From assembly GCA_947493955.1 (NCBI GenBank), contig CANLSQ010000001.1:434001-498000 (forward strand): DNA of 64,000 nucleotides, in the 5' to 3' direction. The translations under genes were made by a program, and so were the position numbers. Below, one piece after another: positions 15,997-23,588 of the stretch; positions within the stretch are counted from its first letter, which is position 1; each line of letters begins with the position of its first letter. The notes under the pieces are model-generated. The model was not told the DNA's origin. It did no database searches and was given only the letters and a program-made list of their open reading frames with translations. The DNA is from an uncultured Sphingomonadaceae bacterium. Its GTDB lineage: Bacteria > Pseudomonadota > Alphaproteobacteria > Sphingomonadales > Sphingomonadaceae.

Positions 15997-16509
15997 GGTT
16001 CAATTGGCCGGATATTATCGGAATCAGAAGAAGCTTTACGGCGTGTACTAGGGTCGCATGACGCCGTGATCAATTTGCTGATGGCTGCTGAAAAGCTATT
16101 CACAGCGCAATTGCAAAATGGCCTGCCGAAAAAGCTGGTCTCGGCAACCGACAGCAAATTGATCAACTATCTGCAAGGCAGCATGGGATCGCTGGCAAAT
16201 GAAACCATGCGGGTCTTGTTTCTGGATAATGCCAATCATCTGCTAAAGGATGAGGAGCTGGGGACCGGTTCGCCGAACAAGATTATTGTGCCGCCGCGGT
16301 CCATATTGAAACGGGCTCTGGAACTGAACGCCTGCGCGATAATTTTAGTGCATAACCATCCCGCTGGTGATCTCAAGCCTAGCCAATCCGATATAAAATT
16401 CACCATGCTGATCAAAACCATATGCCGAGAATTGGAAATCAAATTGCACGATCATATCATTATTGCGGGCAATCAGTGGTCAAGTTTTCGCAAGATGAGG
16501 TTGCTATGA
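15742..16509 (+). CDS. RadC-like JAB/MPN domain protein
   Basis: This 255-residue protein has a RadC-type layout. A helical (UPF0758-like) N-terminal part runs from about residue 60: SILAELIKSV, then SDALLTEFGSIGRIL. The JAB metalloprotease-like domain follows, with HNHPAGDLKPSQSD at about 204-217, the HxHP...SxxD zinc-binding motif. Despite the name, RadC's role in repair is unproven. AAGGAAG lies about 10 bases before the ATG. The first 60 or so residues do not look like RadC and are read from DNA derived from the neighbouring membrane-protein gene in another frame. It overlaps the next gene by ATGA. Confidence 0.85.
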   Translation: MSSLTANNGADRAFGKTDGCVNTPAGIFHNAGRLFLSLADNVSDRSLLPSAEIEDIRDRSILAELIKSVAPEKAVVLSDALLTEFGSIGRILSESEEALRRVLGSHDAVINLLMAAEKLFTAQLQNGLPKKLVSATDSKLINYLQGSMGSLANETMRVLFLDNANHLLKDEELGTGSPNKIIVPPRSILKRALELNACAIILVHNHPAGDLKPSQSDIKFTMLIKTICRELEIKLHDHIIIAGNQWSSFRKMRLL

Positions 16510-16850
16510 CCGATCCCATATTGGATAATCACGTAACCCGGGCCCAGCGGTTTTTGGCCATGCAGCGAGAGAGAAGCCTGTTCTTTTCCAATGATGGGAT
16601 ATTTGGTGATCCCGCTTGGGAGCTTTTGCTCGAAATATATATTGCGACAGAAAAGCAGGAGTGCATTTCCAGGGACGAATTGTTCGCTGAACTATCAACC
16701 ACGCCTGCCATAGCATCGCGCTGGATTTCGGTATTTTTTGACCGTCAATATGTGGCCGAGTGTGAAGGGCAGGGAGCTGACAATATCCGCATGACAGACA
16801 GTGCGAGAAAGGCTTGTGTCGCCTATCTCGATTCTGTGATGAATCTTTAG
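16506..16850 (+). CDS. Small winged-helix-like protein coupled to RadC-like gene
   Basis: This 114-residue protein starts at an ATG overlapping the RadC-like stop codon (ATGA), so translation is probably coupled. It looks helical, with PAWELLLEIYIATEKQECIS, then RDELFAELSTTPAIASRWIS and a DSARKACVAYLDSV end. The layout resembles a MarR-like winged helix in which ISRDELFAEL...ATASRWI would be the HTH, although the recognition helix is degenerate. A DNA-binding role is possible. It is the last member of the plus-strand HTH/RadC cluster. Confidence 0.65.
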   Translation: MTDPILDNHVTRAQRFLAMQRERSLFFSNDGIFGDPAWELLLEIYIATEKQECISRDELFAELSTTPAIASRWISVFFDRQYVAECEGQGADNIRMTDSARKACVAYLDSVMNL

Positions 16851-16974
16851 TACCTGCATATTCACACCTGATGTTTGCGGACAGGAAATCTGACGGGTTT
16901 TTCGCCGCGACTTAAGATAGCGCTACAATTGCCGTTACTGACTCTGAACTTATTTGGTATCAGAGAGAGGCAGC

Positions 16975-17286
16975 ATGCTCGACACTGGCCCACCCAAGGC
17001 GTCGTCAAGCTTGGCTAAACTAAAGCTGGCAGCCATTCCCATATTCATCCTTACATTGTTCCTGCCGGTAAAAGCGGAAGAAGGCAAAGTTCGTAAAGCG
17101 GGCGCATCCGCAACAGCCTATGCCAGCGCAAAAATCCATAGGCGGATCGAGATCCGATCGAGCGGCTATACTGAAGGTGGAAATGACAGGGATGAATGGC
17201 TGCAGGACATTAGTCGCCGGGATTGTGATGATGAAACAAGGAAGCGGATTAAAAACTGTGTGCTGATGATATATGAGATTCAGTAG
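16975..17286 (+). CDS. Hypothetical exported small protein
   Basis: This 103-residue protein has a long charged N-terminus, then a hydrophobic stretch LAAIPIFILTLFLPVKA near 25-41, as in a signal peptide or anchor. The mature part is polar and ends in a possible disulfide pair (RRDCDDETRKRIKNCVLM). GAGAGG lies before the chosen ATG. No family is recognised. It follows the winged-helix gene by 124 bases on the same strand and converges with the small minus-strand gene, whose stop lies 9 bases away. It is probably periplasmic; function unknown. Confidence 0.5.
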   Translation: MLDTGPPKASSSLAKLKLAAIPIFILTLFLPVKAEEGKVRKAGASATAYASAKIHRRIEIRSSGYTEGGNDRDEWLQDISRRDCDDETRKRIKNCVLMIYEIQ

Positions 17287-17295
17287 AAGCGAAGA

Positions 17296-17463
17296 TTAGG
17301 AATTTTCTTCGTTTTGTTCCTCAGCTTCCTGGGCCCGCTCAAGAGCATTTATCGCTTCTTCGACTTTTATCGCTGCGATCGAATATCCGTTTTCATCTAG
17401 AGCAGAAAGAATTTTTTCGAGCCGTGTCACTAAACTGAGCATGTCGATTTCGCGGTTACTCAT
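17296..17463 (-). CDS. Small protein, paralogue of the 13.8-kb minus-strand gene
   Basis: This 55-residue acidic protein contains SLVTRLEKILSALDENGYSI, then AAIKVEEAINALERA and an EEQNEENS tail. The core aligns with the 52-residue protein at 13752-13910 (VT-LE-IL-D-AIK-EAI-L), supporting both. I prefer the ATG at 17463 because the alignment begins there; a TTG at 17544 would add 27 basic residues with no counterpart. No domain is recognised. It closes the right side of the HTH/RadC cluster in the same orientation as its paralogue on the left. Confidence 0.6.
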   Translation of the reverse strand: MSNREIDMLSLVTRLEKILSALDENGYSIAAIKVEEAINALERAQEAEEQNEENS

Positions 17464-17789
17464 GTTGATCGACAGCGCCTTTCCTTGGCGATAAAAATGG
17501 TGCTTTTTAAAGACCTGTTTCCTAATTCGCACGAATGCCGACAAAGGTTACAGCCGTTAAATCAAAGTCCAATAATCACAACTGGTTGCAGTTTCAACAA
17601 AAATTACAGACTTATGACACAGGCGTGTAAATTGTCAGGATATGTCCCAAATTGATGCATCATTCCCGCGGATCGCTCACCAGCTGACAAACCTGCGCAT
17701 ATGCGTTTTTCAATAACATCACTGATATTACCCCTTGGGGTTTAATGTTTCTCTTTGTCACCGTTAACCATGACACGAAAGGGAAATAG

Positions 17790-19211
17790 ATGACCAATTT
17801 TGACTATGATTTCGTGGTAATCGGGGGTGGTCCGGCCGGGCGCAGGGCAGCAATCCAGGCGTCCAAGCTGGGAAAATCAGTTGCCATAGTAGATGATCAA
17901 AAGAAGATTGGCGGGGTGTCTGTTCACACAGGGACGTTGCCGTCGAAAACAATCCGGGAGTCGGTTCTGTCGGTTACCGGATGGCGCGATCAATATTTTA
18001 AATCGGGCCGTCAGCGGAACGGTCCGGATGTAACGCGTAAATCCATTGCTTCACGGTTGTCGACAACCTTGGGTGATGAAGTCGAGGTGATCGACAGTCA
18101 GCTATCCCGCAACAACATTGAAACGCTGAACGGTCGTGCAAAATTTACCGGCCCTCACAAACTGGCAGTATCGCAGTCGGTTCAGGGAAAGCGAACAAGC
18201 TTTTCGGTCACTGCCGAAAAATTTCTTATCGCAGTGGGAACGAAACCGTTCCGACCGAAGCACATTCCTTTCAATGGCTCTAGCGTCGTTGACAGCGATT
18301 CCATTGCTGCAAACATGCCGATGCCAAAATCCATTATTGTTGTCGGCGGCGGGGTCATTGGGCTTGAATATGCAACCATATTCTCGACGTTGGAAATTCC
18401 GGTCACTGTTGTAGAAGCGCGTGAAAACATACTGGAATTTATTGATCGCGATATCATCTCCAATTTCACTCATCAGCTCTCAGAGCGGGGTATCAGCCTC
18501 CGTTTGGGCAGGTCGATCAAGAATATCGAACTGGATGAAAATGATAATCCACATGTAGAGCTTGATGACGGTAGACGGCTTCGTTCGGAAATGTTGCTTT
18601 TCACCGCTGGCCGCGTTGGCGCTGTAGACAAGCTTGGGCTGGAAAAAATTGGAGTGGAAGCTGATGGCCGCGGCCGATTGACGGTAGATGCAAAAACACT
18701 GCAAACGTCTCGGCCCCATATCTATGCAGCCGGCGACATAATCGGTTTTCCGGCACTGGCATCAACATCGATGGAACAGGGCCGGCTGGCCGCTTGCCAT
18801 GCGTTCAATCATCCAATCCATTGTTCGGAACATAGCTTTCCGCTCGGCATCTATTCTATCCCGGAGATCGCCAGTATCGGTCTTTCCGAAGATGAGGCGC
18901 GCGCCAAGGGTCTGCAGGTTGAAATCGGCATAGCCCGATTCCAGGAAACATCACGCGGACATATATTGGGCGATTGCAAAGGTCTGTTGAAATGTATTTT
19001 CGACCTGAACAACCGCAAGCTATTGGGCGTACATATAGTCGGTGAAGGCGCGACAGAGTTAATCCACATCGGTCAAGCCGTCCTGAACCTGGACGGCGGC
19101 ATCGACTATCTGTCCGACACCGTTTTTAATTTTCCAACACTAGCCGAGGCCTACAAGGTTGCCGCACTGGATGCGTACAACCGGATGCCACAACCAAGAT
19201 TGAGAGCATAA
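17790..19211 (+). CDS. sthA: Soluble (Si-specific) pyridine nucleotide transhydrogenase-like flavoprotein
   Basis: The 473-residue protein is of the pyridine-nucleotide disulfide oxidoreductase fold. It has an N-terminal FAD loop VVIGGGPAGRRAA (about 9-21), a second nucleotide loop IIVVGGGVIGLEYA near 178-191, the flavin motif HIYAAGDIIG near 310 and a dimerisation domain. The best match is soluble transhydrogenase, which exchanges hydride between NADPH and NAD+. At the usual redox site it reads GGVSVHTGTLPSKT, without either cysteine, which fits a non-disulfide enzyme. The diguanylate cyclase gene starts two bases after its stop, so they are co-transcribed. Confidence 0.88.
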   Translation: MTNFDYDFVVIGGGPAGRRAAIQASKLGKSVAIVDDQKKIGGVSVHTGTLPSKTIRESVLSVTGWRDQYFKSGRQRNGPDVTRKSIASRLSTTLGDEVEVIDSQLSRNNIETLNGRAKFTGPHKLAVSQSVQGKRTSFSVTAEKFLIAVGTKPFRPKHIPFNGSSVVDSDSIAANMPMPKSIIVVGGGVIGLEYATIFSTLEIPVTVVEARENILEFIDRDIISNFTHQLSERGISLRLGRSIKNIELDENDNPHVELDDGRRLRSEMLLFTAGRVGAVDKLGLEKIGVEADGRGRLTVDAKTLQTSRPHIYAAGDIIGFPALASTSMEQGRLAACHAFNHPIHCSEHSFPLGIYSIPEIASIGLSEDEARAKGLQVEIGIARFQETSRGHILGDCKGLLKCIFDLNNRKLLGVHIVGEGATELIHIGQAVLNLDGGIDYLSDTVFNFPTLAEAYKVAALDAYNRMPQPRLRA

Positions 19212-19212
19212 C

Positions 19213-20298
19213 GTGAAACTAGATATCAAAAATATATTGGACAGCTATTTCCGCGACAATGATGGCGATGATACATGCCCGGTTTGCATAGAAGATAATG
19301 GCGAGCGGCCACCACTTTACGCGATCGCTAGTTTCATCCGGCAGCATAATCTTACATTGTCTTCCTCCAATTTGGAATTGGCATGGGAGTATATTTGCGG
19401 CGGTAATACCAGCCTGAAAAACGAAATTGTCGGCCTGTCTTCTGCGGGGCGTCTTGACAACGCCGCAGCTCAGGAACTGCATGACAAACACTTGCGATCC
19501 GATATCGGGGTGCAGATTGACAAGATCCTCATGGAAGCGATTCAACATATTCGCGCGACGACGCAGACCATTGACGATGGTAATAAAAACGCGATCGAAT
19601 GTGAGAATAACATGATCGAGCAGGCGGACAGTATCCGGTCACGCTCGGGCGATGTTGATATTGCCATTCAAAAGCTACTGGATCTATCGAAGTTGATGGT
19701 TGAATCCACGCGGGAAAACCGTGAGCAGATCACCGAAACGAACAAAAAACTGGCCAGTTTGCAGACTGAACTGGAGCAGGCCAGAAACGAGGCTGACTTT
19801 GATCAGCTGACAAAACTTCCAAACCGCCGGAAGTTTGAACGGACGTTGGATGAAGTATTGGAAAAGCTGATAGAAGACGGACAACCATTGGTTTTGGCTT
19901 TTATCGACATTGATCACTTCAAGAAGATAAACGATGCTTTTGGTCATGAATGCGGCGATCGCGTGCTGAAGCTGGTAGCGGATGAATTGTCATCTCTTAC
20001 AAACAGCAAATGTCATACATCTCGTTATGGCGGTGAAGAGTTCGCTGTTATCTTCGAAGACCATAACATTGAAGAGGTATGCAAGCTGGTCGATGCGTGC
20101 CGTGAAGGATTGGCGCGCCGTGAGCTGGTCGATCTGGAGTCCGGAAATGCTCTGGGTAAGGTTACTTTTTCCGCTGGCGTGGCGCAGTGTCTGGACTCAG
20201 ACACAAAGCGTTCGATCCTCAGAAAAGCCGATCTGGCGCTTTATGAAGCCAAATCGCGCGGTCGTAACAACGTCCTGACATATGCCAATGATCTGTAG
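19213..20298 (+). CDS. Diguanylate cyclase (GGDEF domain)
   Basis: The 361-residue cytoplasmic protein has a C-terminal GGDEF domain from about residue 195: DQLTKLPNRRKFERTL, then FIDIDHFKKINDAFGHECGD and RYGGEEF at residues 271-277, the active-site signature that makes cyclic di-GMP. The inhibitory I-site RxxD is absent; the corresponding residues read NSKC. The N-terminal 190 residues are helical with a predicted coiled coil just before the GGDEF domain (NKKLASLQTELEQARNEA), and carry CPVC near 22-25. The start is GTG. It is directly downstream of sthA. An effect on motility is plausible but unproven. Confidence 0.9.
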   Translation: MKLDIKNILDSYFRDNDGDDTCPVCIEDNGERPPLYAIASFIRQHNLTLSSSNLELAWEYICGGNTSLKNEIVGLSSAGRLDNAAAQELHDKHLRSDIGVQIDKILMEAIQHIRATTQTIDDGNKNAIECENNMIEQADSIRSRSGDVDIAIQKLLDLSKLMVESTRENREQITETNKKLASLQTELEQARNEADFDQLTKLPNRRKFERTLDEVLEKLIEDGQPLVLAFIDIDHFKKINDAFGHECGDRVLKLVADELSSLTNSKCHTSRYGGEEFAVIFEDHNIEEVCKLVDACREGLARRELVDLESGNALGKVTFSAGVAQCLDSDTKRSILRKADLALYEAKSRGRNNVLTYANDL

Positions 20299-20430
20299 TC
20301 TTGTGGAGCTTCGGGGCGTAGTGATTTCAACTGCGTCTCGGCTTTGCAGTGCTGGCGCCGGGTAATAGCTCGTAGATCAGGAAGAGCTTTCATGACTCTA
20401 TCAACATGACACTGGAAATATTTGGGGCAG

Positions 20431-20463
20431 GGGGCCAAGCGTGAAGCTTGGTCCCCTTTTTTG
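20431..20463 (+). terminator. Intrinsic terminator after diguanylate cyclase gene
   Basis: GGGGCCAAGC, loop GTGAA, GCTTGGTCCCC, then TTTTTT. This strong stem with a T tract is about 130 bases after the stop codon and would end the sthA/cyclase transcript. Confidence 0.85.
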
Positions 20464-20793
20464 TTTGCGGTGCTGGTTAACGGCAGGGGTGTGTAAAGGG
20501 CAGATGTTTTCATGACTGTCGCCATGGGATGGTTGCTGGGCAGAGTGTCCAGTTCCATAAGTGCAGAACACTTTTGAGAGCCTCTAAACGACGATTGGGT
20601 AGAGTGGTATAGACCACTCTACCCAAACTATAACGCAGACCAGGTGCGCTACGTTTATCAAAGTCGCAACCTGCGGGGGCTGAGATGACCTTGAGAGAAA
20701 GGTTTTACACTTTCAATCACTTGTATCTTCAGCCAGAACCTGAATAGCAATTCATTTTCGGACCAATCTGAGAAGATTGGTCCATTTTATTTC
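20464..20793 (+). ncRNA. Candidate small RNA region between two terminators
   Basis: No gene is seen in the 540 bases between the cyclase and motB. After the first terminator (20431-20463) the plus strand holds a perfect 14-bp hairpin at 20595-20626 (TTGGGTAGAGTGGT, loop ATAG). A second intrinsic terminator at 20760-20792 follows, although no coding sequence comes before it. A terminator without a gene implies a short transcript ending there. No known RNA family is recognised, and I see no clear promoter. Read-through control is an alternative. Confidence 0.3.
20760..20792 (+). terminator. Intrinsic terminator with no upstream coding gene
   Basis: GGACCAATCT, loop GAGA, AGATTGGTCC, followed by ATTTTATTT on the plus strand. 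On the minus strand the bases after the stem are not T-rich, so it is not the motB terminator. Confidence 0.75.
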
Positions 20794-20837
20794 CAAATTG
20801 GTTGTAATTGGTTGAGGCCGCTAAACTGACAACAGTT

Positions 20838-21707
20838 TTATTTGGTCTTCATTGTTATCGATATCCGCCTGTTCCGGTCATCCATAGGCTCTGCCGGATT
20901 ATAGGGTTCGGTATCCGCAACGCCCTCGATACGGGCCATACGACTCATCGCCACGCCTCTTTTGACCAGTTCCTGTCGGGTGGCTTCTGCCCTGGCTGAC
21001 GACAACAGCCAGTTATTCATGCTTTGTCCACTGGCATAGGGCAGACTGTCTGTATGCCCCCTGATGATCAGTTCGTTATCGACAGTATCGATTATCTTTG
21101 CGACTTCCCCGATGAGATCTGCCGCCTTCGATTTCAGATTATCGGTTGCCAGCGCAAACATGCTGAAATCAGCTTCATCGATAATATCGATGCGCAGCCC
21201 TTCTGCGGTATCGGTAAATCGAACGTTTGACAGAAGCTTCAGATTCCCCGGATCGTTCTTCAACTGCTCACGGATGCGCTTTTCAAATTCTCTTGCAGTG
21301 AGGGATTTAGCCTCAGATTTCGCGCCTTCAAACTTGCCCTTGGTGTCAGACGGATTGTCAGCAGGCGGGCGCGGAATTGCGACTGACTGGTCTCCGACGT
21401 TTTTCGCTTTCTTATGAGGATATTTGTCAGGATCAGTAACGGAAGAGCCGCCAAACATTCCTTTGCCGCCCGCGCTATCGCGCTTTACCTGGGCAAGCGT
21501 TGGCGCGAAATAATCAGCAATACCCTTGCGTTGTTTCTCCTCGGTCGCACCAAGCAACCACATTAACAGAAAGAATGCCATCATCGCCGTCACAAAGTCG
21601 GCATAGGCAACTTTCCATGCGCCGCCGTGATGGCCGCCATGGTCTTCCATAATGATCTTTTTGACGATGATCGGTTGAACCGGTTCCGGAGCTGCTTTTT
21701 TCGCCAT
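20838..21707 (-). CDS. motB: Flagellar motor stator protein MotB
   Basis: The 289-residue stator subunit has a short cytoplasmic N-terminus, one membrane helix (YADFVTAMMAFFLLMWLLGA, about 35-54) with the proton-binding Asp at residue 37, and a plug region after it. A C-terminal OmpA-like peptidoglycan-binding domain follows at about 165-285 (IIRGHTDSLPYASGQSMN, then NWLLSSARAEATRQEL and NRRISITM). It anchors the stator to the cell wall while protons flow through MotA/MotB. It follows motA by 3 bases and converges on the preceding gene-free stretch. Confidence 0.96.
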   Translation of the reverse strand: MAKKAAPEPVQPIIVKKIIMEDHGGHHGGAWKVAYADFVTAMMAFFLLMWLLGATEEKQRKGIADYFAPTLAQVKRDSAGGKGMFGGSSVTDPDKYPHKKAKNVGDQSVAIPRPPADNPSDTKGKFEGAKSEAKSLTAREFEKRIREQLKNDPGNLKLLSNVRFTDTAEGLRIDIIDEADFSMFALATDNLKSKAADLIGEVAKIIDTVDNELIIRGHTDSLPYASGQSMNNWLLSSARAEATRQELVKRGVAMSRMARIEGVADTEPYNPAEPMDDRNRRISITMKTK

Positions 21708-21710
21708 GGT

Positions 21711-22574
21711 TTATTTTGCCCTTATGGCATCAAATACATCGGAGAAACTCGGCTGGTTTTCATGCTGCAGGCTGGTCCGGGCCGCTTCGATGATCAACGG
21801 CTGCGGATGGCCATGCAGACTGGCAATGATCAGCTGTTTGGCGACATGATAAATACTCGCATCGCTTTCGATGACCGAGCGTGCTCGATTGGCCATCGGA
21901 CCAACCAGACCATAAGCCAGCAAAACACCAAGGAAGGTTCCGACAAGCGCAGAACCGATCATACCGCCCAATATGGTCGGCGGTTTATCGATCGAGCCCA
22001 TGACTTTGATAATGCCCAAAACAGCGGCGACAATGCCCAGCGCAGGCAAGGCATCGGCCAGTCCCTGAAGATTGTCAGCCGGCGCAATCGCTTCGTGATG
22101 GTGTGTTTTGATGGCCTGATCCATGACGTCTTCGACGGCATGCGGGTCGAGCGTACCGGAAGACACGACAACAAGCCTGAGGCTGTCAGCGATCAGGTGG
22201 ATAAGTGTGTCGTCCTTCAGCAGCTTGGGATATTCGCTGAATATTGGTGACGCTTTGGGATCCTCGATATGCGGTTCCAGAGCAACTGGGCCTTCACTTT
22301 TGAGGATTTTTGTCAGCTTGGAGACCAACAAGATACAGTCCATGAAGTCCTGTTTGACATAAGTCGGGCCCTTAAAGACTTTTCCAAAGCCGCCCATCAG
22401 TGCCTTGAGTTGCGCGCCGCTATTGCCGATGATGAGCGCGCCAACCGCGGCACCGCCGATAATGCCCATTTCGACTGGCAAAGCGGCGACAACCACGCCC
22501 AGGTCACCACCGGACACCAGGAACACGCCAAATACCATGACAAGCAGTACAACAATACCAATTCCAGCGAACAT
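21711..22574 (-). CDS. motA: Flagellar motor stator protein MotA
   Basis: The 287-residue inner-membrane protein is the MotA channel subunit. The first two helices lie at about 3-22 and 33-50 (GIIGGAAVGALIIGNSGAQL). A large cytoplasmic domain and the MotA/TolQ/ExbB-type helices follow: LADALPALGIVAAVLGIIKVM near 165-185 and MIGSALVGTFLGVLLAYGLV near 200-219. With MotB it converts proton flow into torque against FliG. It is the first gene of a motA-motB pair. No sigma-54 or FliA-type promoter could be recognised in its 129-base leader. Confidence 0.96.
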   Translation of the reverse strand: MFAGIGIVVLLVMVFGVFLVSGGDLGVVVAALPVEMGIIGGAAVGALIIGNSGAQLKALMGGFGKVFKGPTYVKQDFMDCILLVSKLTKILKSEGPVALEPHIEDPKASPIFSEYPKLLKDDTLIHLIADSLRLVVVSSGTLDPHAVEDVMDQAIKTHHHEAIAPADNLQGLADALPALGIVAAVLGIIKVMGSIDKPPTILGGMIGSALVGTFLGVLLAYGLVGPMANRARSVIESDASIYHVAKQLIIASLHGHPQPLIIEAARTSLQHENQPSFSDVFDAIRAK

Positions 22575-22659
22575 AACGTTATTTCCAATCCACAGGTCCG
22601 TTTAAATTTGTCCGCAAGCCCATGGGCAAAGGGACGATCATCATATTGATGGACGGTCG

Positions 22660-22679
22660 AAAACCCTTATGGTTAAGGG
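22660..22679 (-). terminator. Terminator of the flgB-flgL operon
   Basis: On the minus strand CCCTTA, ACCA, TAAGGG is followed by TTTTCG, 25 bases after the flgL stop. It would separate the flg operon from motAB. Confidence 0.65.
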
Positions 22680-22703
22680 CGTGATAGTGATGATTTGGGC
22701 CGG

Positions 22704-23552
22704 TTAGCCAATAAGCTGAATCAAGGAATTATTAGCTGTCTGGGCATAGACCCGTTGCGCGGCTTCCAAGTTGATCAGTAGTGATTGCGCCTGGGATATG
22801 GCCTCGGCAATGTCGGTATTTTCAAGCGCCTTGCGCCGCTCCGATGTATTGATTCCAGATTCCTGTAGCCTCAAATCCTGTTCATCCAGCCGATTGATGG
22901 TCAGACCCTGACGACCGAGCAGCGCAGAGAAATGATCAGTCAGCGATTTGGCACGATCCAGCTGTTCACCGCGTTCTGTGGGCGTTCCGCTGCGAACCGC
23001 GTCAATCATGTTTGTCAATATCGTGTCCAGGCTTTCGGTCGCGCCGCCGCCAATATCAACACTGCCGGACACATCATCCAGCGTCGGCGTTGGCGTGACC
23101 AGAACATTGGCATCAATACGCATCTGAATCGGATTACCCGAGTAGAACAGGTCGCCGCCATAATTGTCTTTAACCTGCGTCAGCTGGTTAAACTGTTCCC
23201 GAAAACTTTCCAGCTCCAGAGCGATTATTTCACGGTCTTGCGGTGCCAGCGTATCATTGTTGGCAAGGACCATCAGCTCCCTGATACGGGCCGTACCGTT
23301 GGACATGGTATCGATGGTCGATTCTGCTTGCTGTGCCAATATGCGTGCACGGCCAATATTGCTCGACCAGCTATCCTCGATTGTGGATTGTCTGCTGATG
23401 CTGGATATTTCCAACCAGCTGGAGGGTGCCTGGGACGGCCGGTTGAATTTAATACCTGTCGCAATTGAATCCTGTGTCCGGGCAATCAATTCAGATAGGT
23501 CAGCCTGTTTTTGAATGGCATCCGCTGGTCTGGTGCGGTTGATAGATTCCAT
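22704..23552 (-). CDS. flgL: Flagellar hook-filament junction protein FlgL (HAP3)
   Basis: This 282-residue flagellin-like protein has an N-terminal helix region with IATGIKFNRPSQAPSSWLEI, a variable middle (about 135-180), and a C-terminal helix NTDIAEAISQAQSLLINLEA, then AAQRVYAQTANNSLIQLIG. FlgL joins hook (via FlgK) to filament. Its position directly after flgK fits FlgL and not a second flagellin; the filament flagellin is encoded elsewhere in the island. It is the last gene of the flgB-flgL operon, 36 bases after flgK. Confidence 0.88.
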   Translation of the reverse strand: MESINRTRPADAIQKQADLSELIARTQDSIATGIKFNRPSQAPSSWLEISSISRQSTIEDSWSSNIGRARILAQQAESTIDTMSNGTARIRELMVLANNDTLAPQDREIIALELESFREQFNQLTQVKDNYGGDLFYSGNPIQMRIDANVLVTPTPTLDDVSGSVDIGGGATESLDTILTNMIDAVRSGTPTERGEQLDRAKSLTDHFSALLGRQGLTINRLDEQDLRLQESGINTSERRKALENTDIAEAISQAQSLLINLEAAQRVYAQTANNSLIQLIG

Positions 23553-23588
23553 TATATACCCCCTGGGCGCGCCTGGTTCAGCGCCTCA

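Noticed and set aside
20679-20750. CTGAGATGA followed later by GAACCTGA, reminiscent of a TPP riboswitch
   Set aside because: The required helices and the CTGGATAATACCAGCG end are missing, and no thiamine gene follows on either strand.
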